Below, in pieces: positions 25,741 through 34,089 of a stretch of 57,150 nt of DNA. The notes beneath the pieces are model-generated. The model saw nothing but the letters and a program-made list of their open reading frames with translations, was not told where the DNA came from and searched no databases. The position numbers and the translations under genes are program-made. The stretch is from contig JAJTHN010000028.1 of NCBI GenBank assembly GCA_021297895.1, positions 1 through 57,150 on the forward strand. The letters are read 5' to 3'. This DNA is from Phycisphaeraceae bacterium. Lineage in GTDB: Bacteria > Planctomycetota > Phycisphaerae > Phycisphaerales > UBA1924. Position 1 is the first letter of the stretch, and the number at the start of each line of letters is the position of its first letter.

Positions 25741-28700
25741 ATGAAGTCATCGTCCATTCGATTCTGCGCGACAGGGCTGCTGCTGGCCCTTGCGGGCACG
25801 ACGTTCGCTGCGACCAAGACCTTTACCAACGGAGGCGGTGACGGCCTCTGGTCCAATGCCGCGAACTGGTCGGATGGCTCGCTGCCGAAAGCCGCGGACG
25901 ATGTGATCATCCCCGCTGGTGCCTCGGCGGTCACGGTCGATGGGACCTTCAGCGTGAACTCCATCACGATCAGCGGCGGCCGCGCTCTGGCGGTCGACGG
26001 CTCGCTGACGACGACGGCGAGCATCACCGGCGGCAGCATCTCGCTCAACCTGCCGGGCACGCTGCTGGTCGGCGCCGACTTGGCCGGCGCCTCGTTCACC
26101 TTCAACGGTGGTCAGGTTGGATCCGGACTCAACACCCGCAACACCAACGTCACCATCAACTCCACGGAACCCACGATCATCCGCGTTCGCGGCACGGCGA
26201 CGGTTTCCGGCGACCTGGCCGACGGCCAGACCCTGTCTCTGACCGCAGAGAACCCCCTGCCGACGAATGTGACCTGGAACGGCAGCCCGACGGTCCGCGG
26301 CAGGCTGCTGTTCGCCGAGAGCGCGGTCGGCTCAACCACCAACCTGTCCATCGGCGGCACCTTGACCGTTGAGGGTGCGCCCACGACCATCACCGGCCCC
26401 GGCGCACCGGCGGCAAACGGGCGGATCGAGTTCGCGGCCAGCCCGAGCAGCAGCACCATCTTCGGCAACATCTCGTCCTCCGGCCAGATCGAAGTCCGGC
26501 ATCGGGCGACCTTTGCCAAGCCGCAAGCTGCTCCCTCCGCGATCTTTGAGAACTCCGGCTTCATCGTGGTCAGCGACAGCGAGCTGACCGACAACCAGAC
26601 CCGCGGCGAGGCGGTCGGCGAGGGTTTCCTGCATCTGCAGGGTCCGAACTACACCTTCGAGAACGCTCTGCCGGAAACGCCGATCGCACCGATCGTCGCC
26701 GGGGGCGGGCTGCTTCAGTTGGTCTTCGGCTTTGAACGCGTCAGCGCCGACCGGATCCAGTTCGTCCACTCGGGCGGCGCGATGCTCGGCAACATGACCC
26801 TGACGTCGTCGCAGGCCTTGCTCGAGACCACCAGCCGTTGCGTTCTGATTTTCCGCGGCCAGTCGTCGCTGCAGCCGAGCGGCAGCGGCATCCTGGGCGC
26901 CAACACGGCGCTGATCAGCCCGGATCAGGCCATCATCTCTCAGGCGACGGATGCCTCGCCTCAGCCCGTGCTGACCATCACGCATCCCGACCCGAACTTC
27001 TCGATCACCAACACGGGCATCATCGCGACACACAGCGCGACGATCGATCCCGCGAGCATCAACAGCATCTCGCTGCCACTGCCAACGATCAACGCCGCTC
27101 CGTTCGTGCTTGCCGGCGACATCGGACCCGGGCCGGGCCCTCTGCCCTTCGACCCCGCCCTGCCCGAGGGCGTGTTCGCCCAGCCGGGGACGCTCCAGAC
27201 CGCCCCGAGTATCGCTGGCTCGAGCGAAGTCCGTCTGGGGAACGGGCTGCTGAACTTTGGCGCGTTGCTCATCGGCTCGCCCACGACGATCCGCGGCACC
27301 ACGGCGCGTTTCGAGAACCGCCTGGTGACCATCGTGACCGAGAACTTCGCCGACCTCATCGGCGGACAGCTCGATGCCATCGCCGGCGGGCCGCCGCCCG
27401 CTCCCGTTGTTCAGCAGGCGCGCCTGACCACGTCGGTGGCCGAGGTGTTCCAGGACTCGGACGTCTTTGGCCTCCCGATCGTCGCGGGCAGGCCGCCGAC
27501 TCTCTTCGGGGGCATCATCGGTGCTGAGAATGTCGAGATCATCGGCGGGCGCTTCAACTACCTGCGCGGCCTGATTCTCAACGAAGTCGGCGGTGACGGA
27601 CCCGGTGTGTGGGGCCTCGGCGGCGGCGATCCCGGCGTGGAACCTTACCTCCGCATCAACTCCGCGGTCGTGGACTTCCGCGAACCGCCCTCGACGACGG
27701 TTCAGGGCAGAGGCAACTACGGCGGGCTCTTTGAACTCGTCGGGGTCTGCAACCTGATCTCCGACATTCCCGGGGGCATCGAGGCCCGCGTGACCTCCAT
27801 CGCCGGTTCGTTCCCCGCCTCCCGCACCAACGTCACAAAGACCACCTTCGCGATCCGCGGGACACTCTCGACCCTCGCCGCGGTCGGCACCACCGCCGAC
27901 ATCACGTCCTTCGGTCCGGTGCTGGTCGACGGCCTTCTCGACCTTGGGCCCCGCAGCCGCATGGGCATGGACACGATGAACCCCGCGAGCTCGGGCACTC
28001 TGAATATCCGGATCCAGTCGCCCGGCACGAACACCGCGGACATCGGCCGCATCGACTCGACCTCGCGCTTCACGCTCCTGGGCAACGTTCGCTTCCAGTT
28101 CCTCGACGGCTTTGCCCCGGACCTGTGCTCGTTCATCTCCGCGCCGTTCATCTCCACGACGCGGACCATGTCCGGCACGTTCGCGACGAAGTTCCCGTTC
28201 GAGACGGCGATCCAGATCTTCAGCACCGCCATCGGCGGCCAGGTCGTCCGCACGGCCCGCATCAACGGCTGCGCCTGCACGGTGCCGAACATCACGGTTG
28301 AGCCCCTCAACCGCGCGGCGAACGTCGGGGACACCGTCGCCTTCGAGATCCAGGCGACGGGCACGCCGGTTCAGTCGCTCACGTACCAGTGGTTCCGCAA
28401 CGGAACGCCGCTGGTCAACGGTGGCACTGCGCCGCAGATCATCGGTTCGAACTTGTTCGCGCTGGCGTTGTTCAACGTTCAGCCGGGCGACACCGGCACC
28501 TACAGCGTCACCGTGAGCAACGCGTGCGGCAGCGACACCGCCTCGGCGACGCTGGTGGTCAACGCGCCCTCGACCGGCTGCTCCCTGGCCGACATCGCCA
28601 ACACCGACGGCGACCCGATCCCCGATGGCGTGATCGATAACGGTGACTTCAACGCCTTCTTCGCGGCCTTCTTTGCCGACAACCTCCTGGCCGATGTCGC

Positions 28701-28800
28701 CAACACCGACGGCGACCCGACCCCCGACGGCGTGATCGACAACGGTGACTTCAACGCCTTCTTCTCCGCGTTCTTCGCCGGTTGCCCGACCGTGCCCTGA
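25741..28800 (+). CDS. large secreted protein with Ig-like domain and dockerin-type repeats
   Basis: A 1019-residue secreted protein: signal peptide (1-23, ending TTFA), then a W-x-N-A-A-N-W-S opening like that of the gene at 7182. About 800 residues of beta-rich, repeat-like sequence follow, with many ITG, NVT and ST turns. An Ig-like domain comes at about 845-945 (ITVEPLNRAANVGDTVAFEI...YQWFRNGTPL...DTGTYSVTVSNACG). Two nearly identical dockerin-type units end the chain (ADIANTDGDPIPDGVIDNGD... and ADVANTDGDPTPDGVIDNGD...). The two units are more alike than in the other dockerin genes, suggesting a recent duplication. It has its own promoter and a strong terminator, so it is a single-gene unit. 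Confidence 0.85.
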   Translation: MKSSSIRFCATGLLLALAGTTFAATKTFTNGGGDGLWSNAANWSDGSLPKAADDVIIPAGASAVTVDGTFSVNSITISGGRALAVDGSLTTTASITGGSISLNLPGTLLVGADLAGASFTFNGGQVGSGLNTRNTNVTINSTEPTIIRVRGTATVSGDLADGQTLSLTAENPLPTNVTWNGSPTVRGRLLFAESAVGSTTNLSIGGTLTVEGAPTTITGPGAPAANGRIEFAASPSSSTIFGNISSSGQIEVRHRATFAKPQAAPSAIFENSGFIVVSDSELTDNQTRGEAVGEGFLHLQGPNYTFENALPETPIAPIVAGGGLLQLVFGFERVSADRIQFVHSGGAMLGNMTLTSSQALLETTSRCVLIFRGQSSLQPSGSGILGANTALISPDQAIISQATDASPQPVLTITHPDPNFSITNTGIIATHSATIDPASINSISLPLPTINAAPFVLAGDIGPGPGPLPFDPALPEGVFAQPGTLQTAPSIAGSSEVRLGNGLLNFGALLIGSPTTIRGTTARFENRLVTIVTENFADLIGGQLDAIAGGPPPAPVVQQARLTTSVAEVFQDSDVFGLPIVAGRPPTLFGGIIGAENVEIIGGRFNYLRGLILNEVGGDGPGVWGLGGGDPGVEPYLRINSAVVDFREPPSTTVQGRGNYGGLFELVGVCNLISDIPGGIEARVTSIAGSFPASRTNVTKTTFAIRGTLSTLAAVGTTADITSFGPVLVDGLLDLGPRSRMGMDTMNPASSGTLNIRIQSPGTNTADIGRIDSTSRFTLLGNVRFQFLDGFAPDLCSFISAPFISTTRTMSGTFATKFPFETAIQIFSTAIGGQVVRTARINGCACTVPNITVEPLNRAANVGDTVAFEIQATGTPVQSLTYQWFRNGTPLVNGGTAPQIIGSNLFALALFNVQPGDTGTYSVTVSNACGSDTASATLVVNAPSTGCSLADIANTDGDPIPDGVIDNGDFNAFFAAFFADNLLADVANTDGDPTPDGVIDNGDFNAFFSAFFAGCPTVP

Positions 28801-28839
28801 TCGGCCGCCGACCCGAAAAGCCTCAACACGCTCTTCCTC

Positions 28840-28880
28840 ACCGACCCGTCGCTCTCCCGCGGCGGGTCGGTGTGCTTTTG
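28840..28880 (+). terminator. strong rho-independent terminator
   Basis: A 13-bp stem (ACCGACCCGTCGC against GCGGCGGGTCGGT, one G-U pair) closes a 6-nt loop and is followed by GTGCTTTTG. It lies 40 nt after the dockerin gene's stop and before sucD. Confidence 0.7.
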
Positions 28881-28927
28881 CACCGCCTGGTCTCATCGGG
28901 CCTTGCCCCGCGACCATCGGCCGGACC

Positions 28928-28933
28928 TACGCT
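28928..28933 (+). promoter_or_regulatory. -10-like TACGCT, 8 nt before sucD
   Basis: TACGCT ends 8 nt before the ATG at 28942. The same hexamer occurs at the same kind of position before the genes at 32694, 47654 and 56680. There is no ribosome-binding site between box and ATG. Confidence 0.4.
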
Positions 28934-28941
28934 CCATCCCT

Positions 28942-29934
28942 ATGGCCATCCTCGTCGACGCGAACACCAAGGTCATCTGTCAGGGCATCACCGGCGACTA
29001 CGGCGCCCAGCACACCCGCGGGTGCCTGCACTACGGCACCAAACTCGTCGGTGGCGTCACGCCCGGAAAGGGCGGCCAGACCGACCCCAACGGCCTGCCC
29101 ATCTGGGACACCGTCGACAGCGCGGTCCGCGAAACCGGCGCGACGGCGACGATGATCTTCGTTCCCCCGCCCTTTGCCGCCGACGCGATCCTCGAGGCCG
29201 CGTACGCCGGTGTTTCGCTGATCTGCTGCATCACCGAGGGCGTCCCCGTGCAGGACATGATCCGCGTGCGGGCCGTGCTCGATGAGATGAACGCCACGCG
29301 CTCGCTCAAGGGTGGCTTCGGCTCGCTCAACACGCCCCGAATCACCCTCGTCGGGCCGAACTGCCCGGGTGTCATCACCCCCGGCCCCAAGACCGGCACC
29401 GGCGAGAGCCCCAAGAACACCTTCACGAACGCAGGCTGCAAGATCGGCATCATGCCCGGGTACATCCACACCCACATCTCGCAGGCCAAGCGCAAGAAGT
29501 CCGTCGGCATCGTCTCCCGCTCGGGCACGCTGACCTACGAGGCCGTCTGGCAGACCTCGAACCTCGGGCTGGCCCAGTCCTCGTGCGTGGGCATCGGCGG
29601 CGACCCCGTCCGCGGGCTCAACCACATCGAGACGATCAAGCTCTTCGAGGCCGACCCGGAGACCGACGCGATCCTGATGATCGGCGAAATCGGCGGCTCC
29701 GATGAGATCGATGCGGCCCACTATGTCAAGGCCCACGTCCGCAAGCCCGTCGCCGCGTTCATCGCCGGCCGCACCGCCCCGCCCGGGCGTCGCATGGGCC
29801 ACGCCGGCGCGATCATCGGCGGAACCGACGACACCGCCGATGCGAAAATCGCGGCGCTCAAGACCGCGGGTGTAACGGTGGCCATGAGCCCCGCCGAGAT
29901 GGGCAAGGCCGTCGCCGAGGCGATGGGTCTGTAA
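28942..29934 (+). CDS. sucD: succinate-CoA ligase, alpha subunit
   Basis: Forms, with SucC, the citric-acid-cycle enzyme that makes ATP or GTP from succinyl-CoA. The N-terminal CoA-binding Rossmann region is present ([15 protein letters not shown], then GGVTPGKGG) along with [12 protein letters not shown] and the phosphohistidine loop GHAGAIIGG (His at about 288). At 330 residues it is about 40 longer than typical bacterial SucD. The extra length lies in two insertions, one around [20 protein letters not shown] and one around the [18 protein letters not shown] stretch. SucC is not in the window. The ATG at 28942 follows a TACGCT box by 8 nt. Confidence 0.93.
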   Translation: MAILVDANTKVICQGITGDYGAQHTRGCLHYGTKLVGGVTPGKGGQTDPNGLPIWDTVDSAVRETGATATMIFVPPPFAADAILEAAYAGVSLICCITEGVPVQDMIRVRAVLDEMNATRSLKGGFGSLNTPRITLVGPNCPGVITPGPKTGTGESPKNTFTNAGCKIGIMPGYIHTHISQAKRKKSVGIVSRSGTLTYEAVWQTSNLGLAQSSCVGIGGDPVRGLNHIETIKLFEADPETDAILMIGEIGGSDEIDAAHYVKAHVRKPVAAFIAGRTAPPGRRMGHAGAIIGGTDDTADAKIAALKTAGVTVAMSPAEMGKAVAEAMGL

Positions 29935-30016
29935 AAACTCCTCGCGCGCTCATTCGGGCGAGTCCGAACACGGGAACTGGGCACACGCCGGGCACGGTAC
30001 TGCAAGGATGTGCCGA

Positions 30017-30829
30017 TTACCGGCCTTCGTACAGCCGGTCGGCGAGCCAGTCCGACAACTGCGGGATCGCCTTGATCTTCGCGGCGCAGGCCTCGATGTT
30101 GTACGGCACGCGCACGAATCGAACCTGGCCATAGGGCTTGTCGGCACCCGCGCCGTTGGCTGGCTCCAGCACCACGTAACTGGCCCGCGGGTCAAGGTCG
30201 CGCGGCTGGCCGACCGAGCCGACGTTGATGATCGCCTTCTCGCCATCGACAAACCGGTAGGTGTTGTCGGACAGTTCGCCCGGAGGGTAAAAGTCCGGCT
30301 CATCGGTGAACACGCCGGGAACGTGCGTGTGCCCGACGAAGCAGACCTTGCTCACGCGCTCGAAGATCGTCGTGAGTTTGTCCGGCGCGCTCTGCACATC
30401 GTCGGAGAAGATGTACTCGTTGATCGGCCTGCGGGGCGAGCCGTGGACCAGCAGCACGTTCATCCGGTCGCCCGGCTCGCTCAGCACCGCACGCACACGC
30501 AGGCGGCCGAGGAATTCGTAACGCTGCTGGCGCTTGGCGTCATCGGGCTCGGCGTCGAGGGCCTCTCGCGTCCAGAACGCGGCGGACTCGGCACTGGGGT
30601 TGAAGTTCGTCGGCTCGTAGAGCACGCCGAAGTCGTGGTTGCCCATGAGCGAGAACTCGCAGTTCTCGCGGACAAGGTCGACGCAGCGGATGGGCTCGGG
30701 CCCGTAGCCGACGATATCGCCAAGGCAGACCACGCGGGTGATGCCCTTGCCGCGGATGTCGGCCAACACCGCCGAGAGCGCCTCGGCGTTCCCATGGATG
30801 TCCGAAATGAACGCGACGGGGGCTGGCAC
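30017..30829 (-). CDS. calcineurin-like metallophosphoesterase
   Basis: A 270-residue cytoplasmic enzyme of the YfcE/MJ0936-like phosphodiesterase group. Metal-binding residues are in order: DIHGN (Asp9 and His11), LGDIVGYG, GNHDFG, VHGSPRRP and VGHTHVPG, the complete calcineurin-like signature. The substrate is unknown; related proteins cut phosphodiester bonds. The start is a GTG (30829, reading MPAPVAFISDIHG) because no ATG gives a sensible N-terminus; GGAG lies 10 nt upstream and TACGCT at 30887-30892 may be the -10 box. It is divergent from clpP. Confidence 0.88.
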   Translation of the reverse strand: MPAPVAFISDIHGNAEALSAVLADIRGKGITRVVCLGDIVGYGPEPIRCVDLVRENCEFSLMGNHDFGVLYEPTNFNPSAESAAFWTREALDAEPDDAKRQQRYEFLGRLRVRAVLSEPGDRMNVLLVHGSPRRPINEYIFSDDVQSAPDKLTTIFERVSKVCFVGHTHVPGVFTDEPDFYPPGELSDNTYRFVDGEKAIINVGSVGQPRDLDPRASYVVLEPANGAGADKPYGQVRFVRVPYNIEACAAKIKAIPQLSDWLADRLYEGR

Positions 30830-31210
30830 TTGGGAGCAACTCCGGACGGGCTGTGGCCATCGATCGTTGGGCCTCGACGGATTGTGAGCGTAGCGATGGC
30901 GGGACGCGCGGGCCACCCCAAGAGCCCGCCGCCGACAATCCGCCCGCCCGCCCAAAACCGCACTCGGCGGCACCGCCCGCGCGGGAGCCGAGCATAACCG
31001 GCAGCCTTTGCGCGATGCGAACCGGACTGCCAACTCGGCAGTCGCCGATGCTCACGCCGCCGATTCCCACATGATTCGCCCGTCCGGCGCGAAGGCGATT
31101 CGGGCGTGCGGAGACGAAATCCGTCGTGCGGACGCGCGGCGGTGGCCCCGGGCATGGAACTTGCCGATAGTCTCCTAGCCTCTCGTGCGCGCGCCGGGCG
31201 TCCCGGTGCG
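30830..31210. promoter_or_regulatory. divergent intergenic region between the phosphoesterase and clpP genes
   Basis: About 380 nt with no convincing gene. It holds the TACGCT box for the phosphoesterase (30887-30892, minus strand) and, near the clpP side, TAGTCT and TAGCCT (about 31168-31181) that could serve as -10 boxes. I see no RNA gene. Confidence 0.35.
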
Positions 31211-31816
31211 ATGGCGAGGCGGTCATCCTTCCACTGGAAACGCTCCGTGAGCACGTCCTACCAGCGCACCCGCGAAATGACCATCGACGAACTTCTGCTC
31301 GAGAAGCGCGTCGTGTTCCTCATCGGCGAGATCAACCAGTCCTCCGCCGCCCGTGTGATGATGCAGATGCTCTATCTCGAGAACGAGAAGCGCAACAGCG
31401 ACATCCACTTCTACATCAACTCCCCCGGCGGCGCGGTCGACGACACGCTGGCGATATACGACACGATGCGGTTCATCTCCAGTCAGGTCAACACCTACTG
31501 CCTGGGCCGGGCCTACTCCGGCGGCGCGGTGCTCCTGACCGCCGGCACCAAGGGCAAGCGGTTCATCCTGCCCCATGCCAAGGTCATGATCCACCAGCCC
31601 TACGGCGGCGTCGGTGGTCAGGCCGAGGACATCCGCATTCAGGCCGAGCAGATCATCAAGAGCAAGAACGAACTCATCCGGATCCTCGCCAGCCACTCGG
31701 GCCGGCCCGAGGAACAGGTGCGTAAGGACTCCGAACGCGACAAGTACTTCACCGCTCAGGAAGCCAAGGCCTACGGCCTGGTCGACGAGGTCATCGAGCA
31801 GCCCCCGGTCAAGTAA
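31211..31816 (+). CDS. clpP: ATP-dependent Clp protease proteolytic subunit (first copy)
   Basis: Serine peptidase barrel of the Clp protease. The catalytic triad is present: Ser in [10 protein letters not shown] (family AASMGA), His in [12 protein letters not shown], and Asp in KDSERDKYF. The Ser context (Y-S-G-G) differs from the canonical A-S-M-G, and the nearby Gly pair is unusual. It ends VIEQPPVK without a long tail. The start is uncertain: ATG 31211 gives an Arg-rich [11 protein letters not shown] leader, whereas GTG 31247 gives [11 protein letters not shown], closer to other family N-termini. It is followed after 89 nt by a second clpP gene, so the two may form a mixed oligomer. Confidence 0.9.
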   Translation: MARRSSFHWKRSVSTSYQRTREMTIDELLLEKRVVFLIGEINQSSAARVMMQMLYLENEKRNSDIHFYINSPGGAVDDTLAIYDTMRFISSQVNTYCLGRAYSGGAVLLTAGTKGKRFILPHAKVMIHQPYGGVGGQAEDIRIQAEQIIKSKNELIRILASHSGRPEEQVRKDSERDKYFTAQEAKAYGLVDEVIEQPPVK

Positions 31817-31905
31817 CGCGGCCACCGGCCTCCACGATCCGCACACCATTCATCCCGCCGCCTCGGACAAGTACGGGGCGAATCACGACATCTTCTGGTG
31901 AATCC

Positions 31906-32532
31906 ATGAGCCAACTCATTCCCATCGTCATCGAGAACACCGGCCGCGGCGAGCGCGCGTACGACATTTACTCGCGCCTGCTCAAGGACCGGATCATCTT
32001 CCTGGGCTCCGGCGTCGACGACGACATCGCCAACCTCGTCACCGCCCAGATGCTGTTCCTGGCCAACGAGGACGCCAAGGCCGACATCCACCTGTATGTC
32101 AACTCGCCCGGCGGATCGGTTTCCGCGGGCCTTGGCATCATCGACACAATGAACTTCGTCCCCTGCGACATCTGCACGTACATCATCGGGCAGGCCGCCA
32201 GCATGGGCTCGCTCATCGCCACCAGCGGCACCAAGGGCAAGCGCTACACGCTGCCCAACAGCCGCAACCTCATGCACCAGCCGCTCATCGGCGGCGTCAT
32301 GGAGGGTCAGGCCACCGACCTTGAGATCGAGGCCCGCGAAATGCTCCGCATCCGCGACCGCCTGTACGCGATCTACTCGGCCGCCACAGGCAAGCCCGTC
32401 GACAAGATCAGCGCCGACTGCGACCGCAACAAGTGGCTCGACGAAAAGGAAATGCTCGAGTACGGTCTGGTCGACAAGGTCATCACCGCCATGCCCAAGC
32501 ACCGCACCGACTCGGGCAAGCGCGAGGAATAA
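31906..32532 (+). CDS. clpP: ATP-dependent Clp protease proteolytic subunit (second copy)
   Basis: A 208-residue ClpP with the canonical family N-terminus [30 protein letters not shown]. Triad: Ser in [10 protein letters not shown], His in [11 protein letters not shown] and Asp in ADCDRNKWL, all intact. The C-terminal tail ([13 protein letters not shown]) is charged. This copy is closer to typical ClpP than the upstream one. It shares the transcript direction with the first copy and is followed by a near-perfect terminator, so the pair forms one unit. The regulator ClpX is not in the window. Confidence 0.95.
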   Translation: MSQLIPIVIENTGRGERAYDIYSRLLKDRIIFLGSGVDDDIANLVTAQMLFLANEDAKADIHLYVNSPGGSVSAGLGIIDTMNFVPCDICTYIIGQAASMGSLIATSGTKGKRYTLPNSRNLMHQPLIGGVMEGQATDLEIEAREMLRIRDRLYAIYSAATGKPVDKISADCDRNKWLDEKEMLEYGLVDKVITAMPKHRTDSGKREE

Positions 32533-32596
32533 GCCGACGCGTCCGTCAAGAGCAGGCGAGCATCGGTCGCTCGCTCATTCGTCCCCGAACACTCCG

Positions 32597-32630
32597 GAGC
32601 CCCGCGTCGATATCGACGCGGGGCTCTTTT
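32597..32630 (+). terminator. terminator after clpP2: 30-nt perfect palindrome
   Basis: The 30 nt from 32597 to 32626 read the same on both strands and would fold into a long, nearly loop-free hairpin (GAGCCCCGCGTCG arms), immediately followed by TTTT. It lies about 65 nt after the clpP2 stop. Confidence 0.75.
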
Positions 32631-32678
32631 CATCCGGGTGTCGTGTGTTCGTGGACGCGATCACGCCCGGGGCCGCGC

Positions 32679-32684
32679 TACGCT
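32679..32684 (+). promoter_or_regulatory. -10-like TACGCT, 9 nt before the TVP38-family start
   Basis: TACGCT (32679-32684) is followed after 9 nt by GTG 32694. The same hexamer stands at similar distance before sucD and the genes at 47654 and 56680. Confidence 0.35.
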
Positions 32685-32693
32685 GATGCCATC

Positions 32694-33539
32694 GTGCAGC
32701 AATCGCCATCGGATAACCCGTCGCCGCTCAGCACCACGCACGAGTCCGAGGTCGCCAGCCCCGGCGATGCCCGCCCCCGGACCATGAGAGACTGGATTCG
32801 TGCGCTCGGCCCGACCGGCCCGCTGGCGCTGATCTGGACCGCCGGCCCACCCTTGGGCTCGATCGCGCTGTTTGTGTACCTGGACACCATCGGCACCTGG
32901 CTTCGCGGGCACGAGGTCTTCGGGCTCATTCTCTATACGGTCTGCTTCATCGCGCTGACCGGCGTCGCACTGCTGCCCACCTACGCCTCCGCGATTCTGG
33001 GCGGCTGGGCCTTCGGCTTTGCCTACGGCTACCCCGCGGCGATGATCGGCTTCCTCGGCGGCGCAAGCGTCGGGTATCTCATCGCACGACTCGTCGCGTC
33101 GGATCGCATCGACCATCTCATCCACACCGACCGTCGCTGGACCGCTGTGCGCGATGCGCTGGTCGGATCAGGGTTCCTCAAAAGCACGCTGATCATTTCC
33201 CTCGTGCGTTTGCCGCCGAACTCGCCGTTCGCGCTGACGAACCTGGTCATGGCGTCGATCAAGGCACCGTACTCCGCTTTCATCGTGGGCACCGCGATCG
33301 GCATGGCGCCGCGCACCGGCCTGGTGCTGTATCTGGCGGTGCAACTCCGCGACAAGATGGCCTCGGAAGCATGGAAGTCCGACACTCCGTGGTGGTGGTT
33401 CCCCGCGGCGATCGTGGTCGGCCTGGTGGTGCTTGGAATCCTGGCGCTCATCGCCCGCGCGGCGCTGGACCGCGTGACGGGCACGCCCGGCACGACGGGA
33501 ACAAGCCCGGAGTCACCCGCCACCGGGGGCGCGGCATGA
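32694..33539 (+). CDS. TVP38/TMEM64-family membrane protein (VTT domain)
   Basis: A 281-residue membrane protein of the VTT/DedA-like superfamily. It has several hydrophobic segments and the family core: FIALTGVALLPTYASAILGGWAFGFAYG, FLGGASVGYLIARLVASDRI, and SLVRLPPNSPFALTNLVMASIKAPYSAFIVGTAIGM. Relatives are implicated in membrane lipid or proton-linked transport; the exact role is not known. The start is uncertain: GTG 32694 (MQQSPSDNPS, a soluble tail) follows a TACGCT box, while ATG 32784 gives a shorter MRDWIRALG form. Its stop overlaps the start of pgpA (ATGA), so the two are co-translated. Confidence 0.8.
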   Translation: MQQSPSDNPSPLSTTHESEVASPGDARPRTMRDWIRALGPTGPLALIWTAGPPLGSIALFVYLDTIGTWLRGHEVFGLILYTVCFIALTGVALLPTYASAILGGWAFGFAYGYPAAMIGFLGGASVGYLIARLVASDRIDHLIHTDRRWTAVRDALVGSGFLKSTLIISLVRLPPNSPFALTNLVMASIKAPYSAFIVGTAIGMAPRTGLVLYLAVQLRDKMASEAWKSDTPWWWFPAAIVVGLVVLGILALIARAALDRVTGTPGTTGTSPESPATGGAA

Positions 33540-34072
33540 TCCGCTCGCCCCGCGACCTGCCGCTGGTCACCGTCTTTGGGCTTGGCTTTCGGCGGCCTGC
33601 GCCGGGGACGTGGGGCTCGCTCCCGCCGGTGCTTGTCGCCGCGGCGCTGCTGAGCGTGGGCATCGGCCCGGGCTCATCGCTCGCTCTGGGCGCTCCGCTC
33701 TGGTACGCATCACTCGGGCTGATCGTGCTGTTGTTCTCCTGCGCGTGCGTGGCCCAAGGGCACATCGCCGAGTCGCTGCTCGGCCGCAAGGACGCCTCGC
33801 CGGTCGTCGCCGATGAGGCCGCGGGCATGGCCCTGACGCTGCTCTTTCTCCCGCCCGCGGCGGTCACCTCGCCCGGAATGATCGCCTACTCCCTCGCCTT
33901 CGCGTTCGTTGCCTTCCGCGTCTGCGACATCGTCAAGCCATTCCCGGCGAACATCATCCAACGCGCGCCGGCGGGCTGGGGCATTCTGCTGGACGACCTT
34001 TTCGCCGGCGTGTACGCGGGGCTGGCCGTGCTCGCCGCGACCATGGCCCTTGCCTTCGGGCCGCAGGGCTGA
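33536..34072 (+). CDS. pgpA: phosphatidylglycerophosphatase A
   Basis: Membrane enzyme that removes the phosphate from phosphatidylglycerophosphate to make phosphatidylglycerol. Length is 178 residues. Signatures: GLGFRRPAPGTWGSLPPV at the N-terminus, DEAAGM (metal-binding acidic pair), FRVCDIVKPFPA and GWGILLDDLFAGVYAG, all matching the PgpA family in order. The membrane segments lie between these. It starts inside the stop of the TVP38-like gene (ATGA), so it is co-translated with it. Phospholipid synthesis is also served by plsY at 21326. Confidence 0.95.
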   Translation: MIRSPRDLPLVTVFGLGFRRPAPGTWGSLPPVLVAAALLSVGIGPGSSLALGAPLWYASLGLIVLLFSCACVAQGHIAESLLGRKDASPVVADEAAGMALTLLFLPPAAVTSPGMIAYSLAFAFVAFRVCDIVKPFPANIIQRAPAGWGILLDDLFAGVYAGLAVLAATMALAFGPQG

Positions 34073-34089
34073 TCACGGAGTCAACGAAC

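Noticed and set aside
26332-28917. 861-codon minus-strand open frame
   Set aside because: Antisense to the secreted Ig/dockerin gene; Arg/Gly/Asp-rich with no domain.
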